Assembly: GCA_002388905.1 (NCBI GenBank)
Contig: DGNJ01000109.1
Location: 2,866 to 9,880 of the forward strand
DNA: 7,015 nt
Source of the DNA: Cellvibrionales bacterium UBA4495
GTDB lineage: Bacteria > Pseudomonadota > Gammaproteobacteria > Pseudomonadales > Porticoccaceae
Direction of reading: 5' to 3'
Program-made: the position numbers and the translations under genes
Shown here: piece after piece, positions 6,052 through 7,015 of the stretch
Layout: the number at the start of each line of letters is the position of its first letter
Numbering within the stretch: the stretch's first letter is position 1
The notes under the pieces: model-generated
Told to the model about the DNA's origin: nothing
Database searches by the model: none
The model's input: the letters and a program-made list of their open reading frames with translations, nothing else

Positions 6052-6486
6052 ATGCGCTTGAATACACTGAGTCCGGCGCCGGGCCGGATCAAGGAAGGCA
6101 AACGTGTCGGTCGCGGTATCGGCAGCGGTCTGGGCAAGACGTCGGGTCGCGGCCATAAAGGGCAGAAAGCCCGTTCCGGCGGCACCGTGAAGCCGGGTTT
6201 CGAGGGTGGGCAAATGCCGCTCCAGAAACGGTTGCCCAAGTTTGGCTTCAATTCGCGCATGGCTCGCGTCAGCGCCGAAATCCGCCTTTCGGAACTCAAC
6301 AACATCGACGGCGACGTGGCCGATCTCGAGGCGCTGCGCAAGGCCGGTTTGATCTCTGCACGCATCGAGCGCGCCAAGGTGTTCGCTTCCGGCGAACTCA
6401 CCAAGGCCGTCACTGTCAGGGGCTTGGGCGTTACCAAAGGGGCCCGCGCCGCTATCGAGTCCGCTGGCGGCAAAGTTGAAGCGTAA
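6052..6486 (+). CDS. rplO: 50S ribosomal protein L15
   Basis: L15 is a late-assembling 23S rRNA-binding protein with a long N-terminal extension into the 50S core. ATG 6052 gives 144 residues, equal to E. coli L15. The Gly/Arg/Lys-rich extension includes [20 protein letters not shown] at 17-36, followed by [18 protein letters not shown] at 49-66. The C-terminal signature [18 protein letters not shown] is at 127-144. A GTG two codons upstream is in frame but gives a non-family N-terminus. The Shine-Dalgarno GGAGAG at 6041-6046 is inside the end of rpmD, so translation is probably coupled. secY follows after 11 nt. Confidence 0.99.
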   Translation: MRLNTLSPAPGRIKEGKRVGRGIGSGLGKTSGRGHKGQKARSGGTVKPGFEGGQMPLQKRLPKFGFNSRMARVSAEIRLSELNNIDGDVADLEALRKAGLISARIERAKVFASGELTKAVTVRGLGVTKGARAAIESAGGKVEA

Positions 6487-6497
6487 CGGATAATCCG
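6487..6497 (+). other. Small inverted repeat filling the rplO/secY gap
   Basis: CGGA (6487-6490) and TCCG (6494-6497) can pair around a TAA triloop, occupying the whole 11-nt gap between the rplO stop and the secY start. The only Shine-Dalgarno-like bases for secY, GGA at 6488-6490, are in the stem. At 4 bp the hairpin is marginal. Confidence 0.25.
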
Positions 6498-7015
6498 ATG
6501 GCCAAACCCGGGACCACCCAACAGGGAAATCAGAAAGGCTTGGGCGAGCTATGGGCTCGCCTTCGCTTTTTGTTGCTGGCGATCGTGATCTACCGGATCG
6601 GCACCCATATCCCGGTGCCCGGTATCGATCCCGACCGCCTGGCTGCCATGTTCAGTCAGAACCAGGGCACGATTCTGGGGCTGTTCAATATGTTCTCGGG
6701 CGGTGCCCTGGAGCGGATGAGTATCCTGGCGTTGGGCATCATGCCCTATATTTCGGCGTCGATTATCATGCAACTGCTCACGGCGGTAACCCCTTCGCTG
6801 GAGCAGTTGAAAAAGGAAGGCGACGCGGGGCGGCGCAAGATCAATCAGTACACCCGGTACGGTACCGTGCTGCTGGCGACGGTGCAGGGCACCGGCATGG
6901 CCGTGGGTCTTGCCGGACAGGGCCTGGCCTATATGTCCGATTTTTCCTTCTACCTGATTGCCATCGTCTCTCTGGTCACCGGTGCGGTATTCATGATGTG
7001 GCTGGGCGAGCAGAT
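6498..7015 (+). CDS. secY: Protein translocase subunit SecY, N-terminal 172 residues (3' truncated by window)
   Basis: SecY is the channel subunit of the SecYEG inner-membrane translocon, receiving substrates from SecA or directly from ribosomes. The frame stays open from ATG 6498 to the window end, so the C-terminal part is missing. Visible parts: a short cytoplasmic N-terminus (1-19); TM1 at about 20-38, ending in [11 protein letters not shown]; and the plug/TM2a region around 60-73 ([16 protein letters not shown]). TM2b follows with [20 protein letters not shown] at 76-95. After a basic cytoplasmic loop come TM3 at about 121-140 and TM4 at about 150-169. All match E. coli SecY closely. It is 11 nt after rplO with a weak ribosome binding site, consistent with coupling. 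Confidence 0.98.
   Translation, partial: MAKPGTTQQGNQKGLGELWARLRFLLLAIVIYRIGTHIPVPGIDPDRLAAMFSQNQGTILGLFNMFSGGALERMSILALGIMPYISASIIMQLLTAVTPSLEQLKKEGDAGRRKINQYTRYGTVLLATVQGTGMAVGLAGQGLAYMSDFSFYLIAIVSLVTGAVFMMWLGEQ

Overview
This window is a run of ribosomal protein genes, the second half of the S10 operon followed by the spc operon, all on the + strand. The order is rplB (3' end only), rpsS, rplV, rpsC, rplP, rpmC, rpsQ, then rplN, rplX, rplE, rpsN, rpsH, rplF, rplR, rpsE, rpmD, rplO and secY (5' end only). Every gene was identified by matching its translation to remembered E. coli-type family sequences. The proteins resemble E. coli most closely, the gene order is the classical proteobacterial one, rpmD is present, S14 is the long form and the DNA is moderately G+C-rich. 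I infer a non-enteric gammaproteobacterium; the genus cannot be told from this window.

Layout: positions 1-2355 hold the S10-operon part (L2 tail, S19, L22, S3, L16, L29, S17). Positions 2393-7015 hold the spc part (L14, L24, L5, S14, S8, L6, L18, S5, L30, L15, SecY). Gaps between genes are 1-40 nt and rplP/rpmC overlap by 1 nt, so no stretch over 300 bases lacks a gene. Only 37 nt separate rpsQ from rplN and I see no promoter there, so the two classical operons are probably read as one transcript. The products are 30S proteins (S19, S3, S17, S14, S8, S5), 50S proteins (L2, L22, L16, L29, L14, L24, L5, L6, L18, L30, L15) and the SecYEG channel subunit that docks to the ribosome.

I see no mobile element, CRISPR array, tRNA or rRNA gene, defence gene or foreign cargo, and no undescribed protein system. 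What the gene calls do not explain is RNA-level structure at the gene junctions. Several stop codons lie in the loop of a potential hairpin whose 3' arm starts at the first base after the stop. Two junctions (rpsH/rplF and rpsE/rpmD) have hairpins followed by T-rich runs, like weak intrinsic terminators or attenuators. A helix around the rplE start sits where E. coli has its S8 autoregulatory site. These are pairings found by eye, without folding or statistics.
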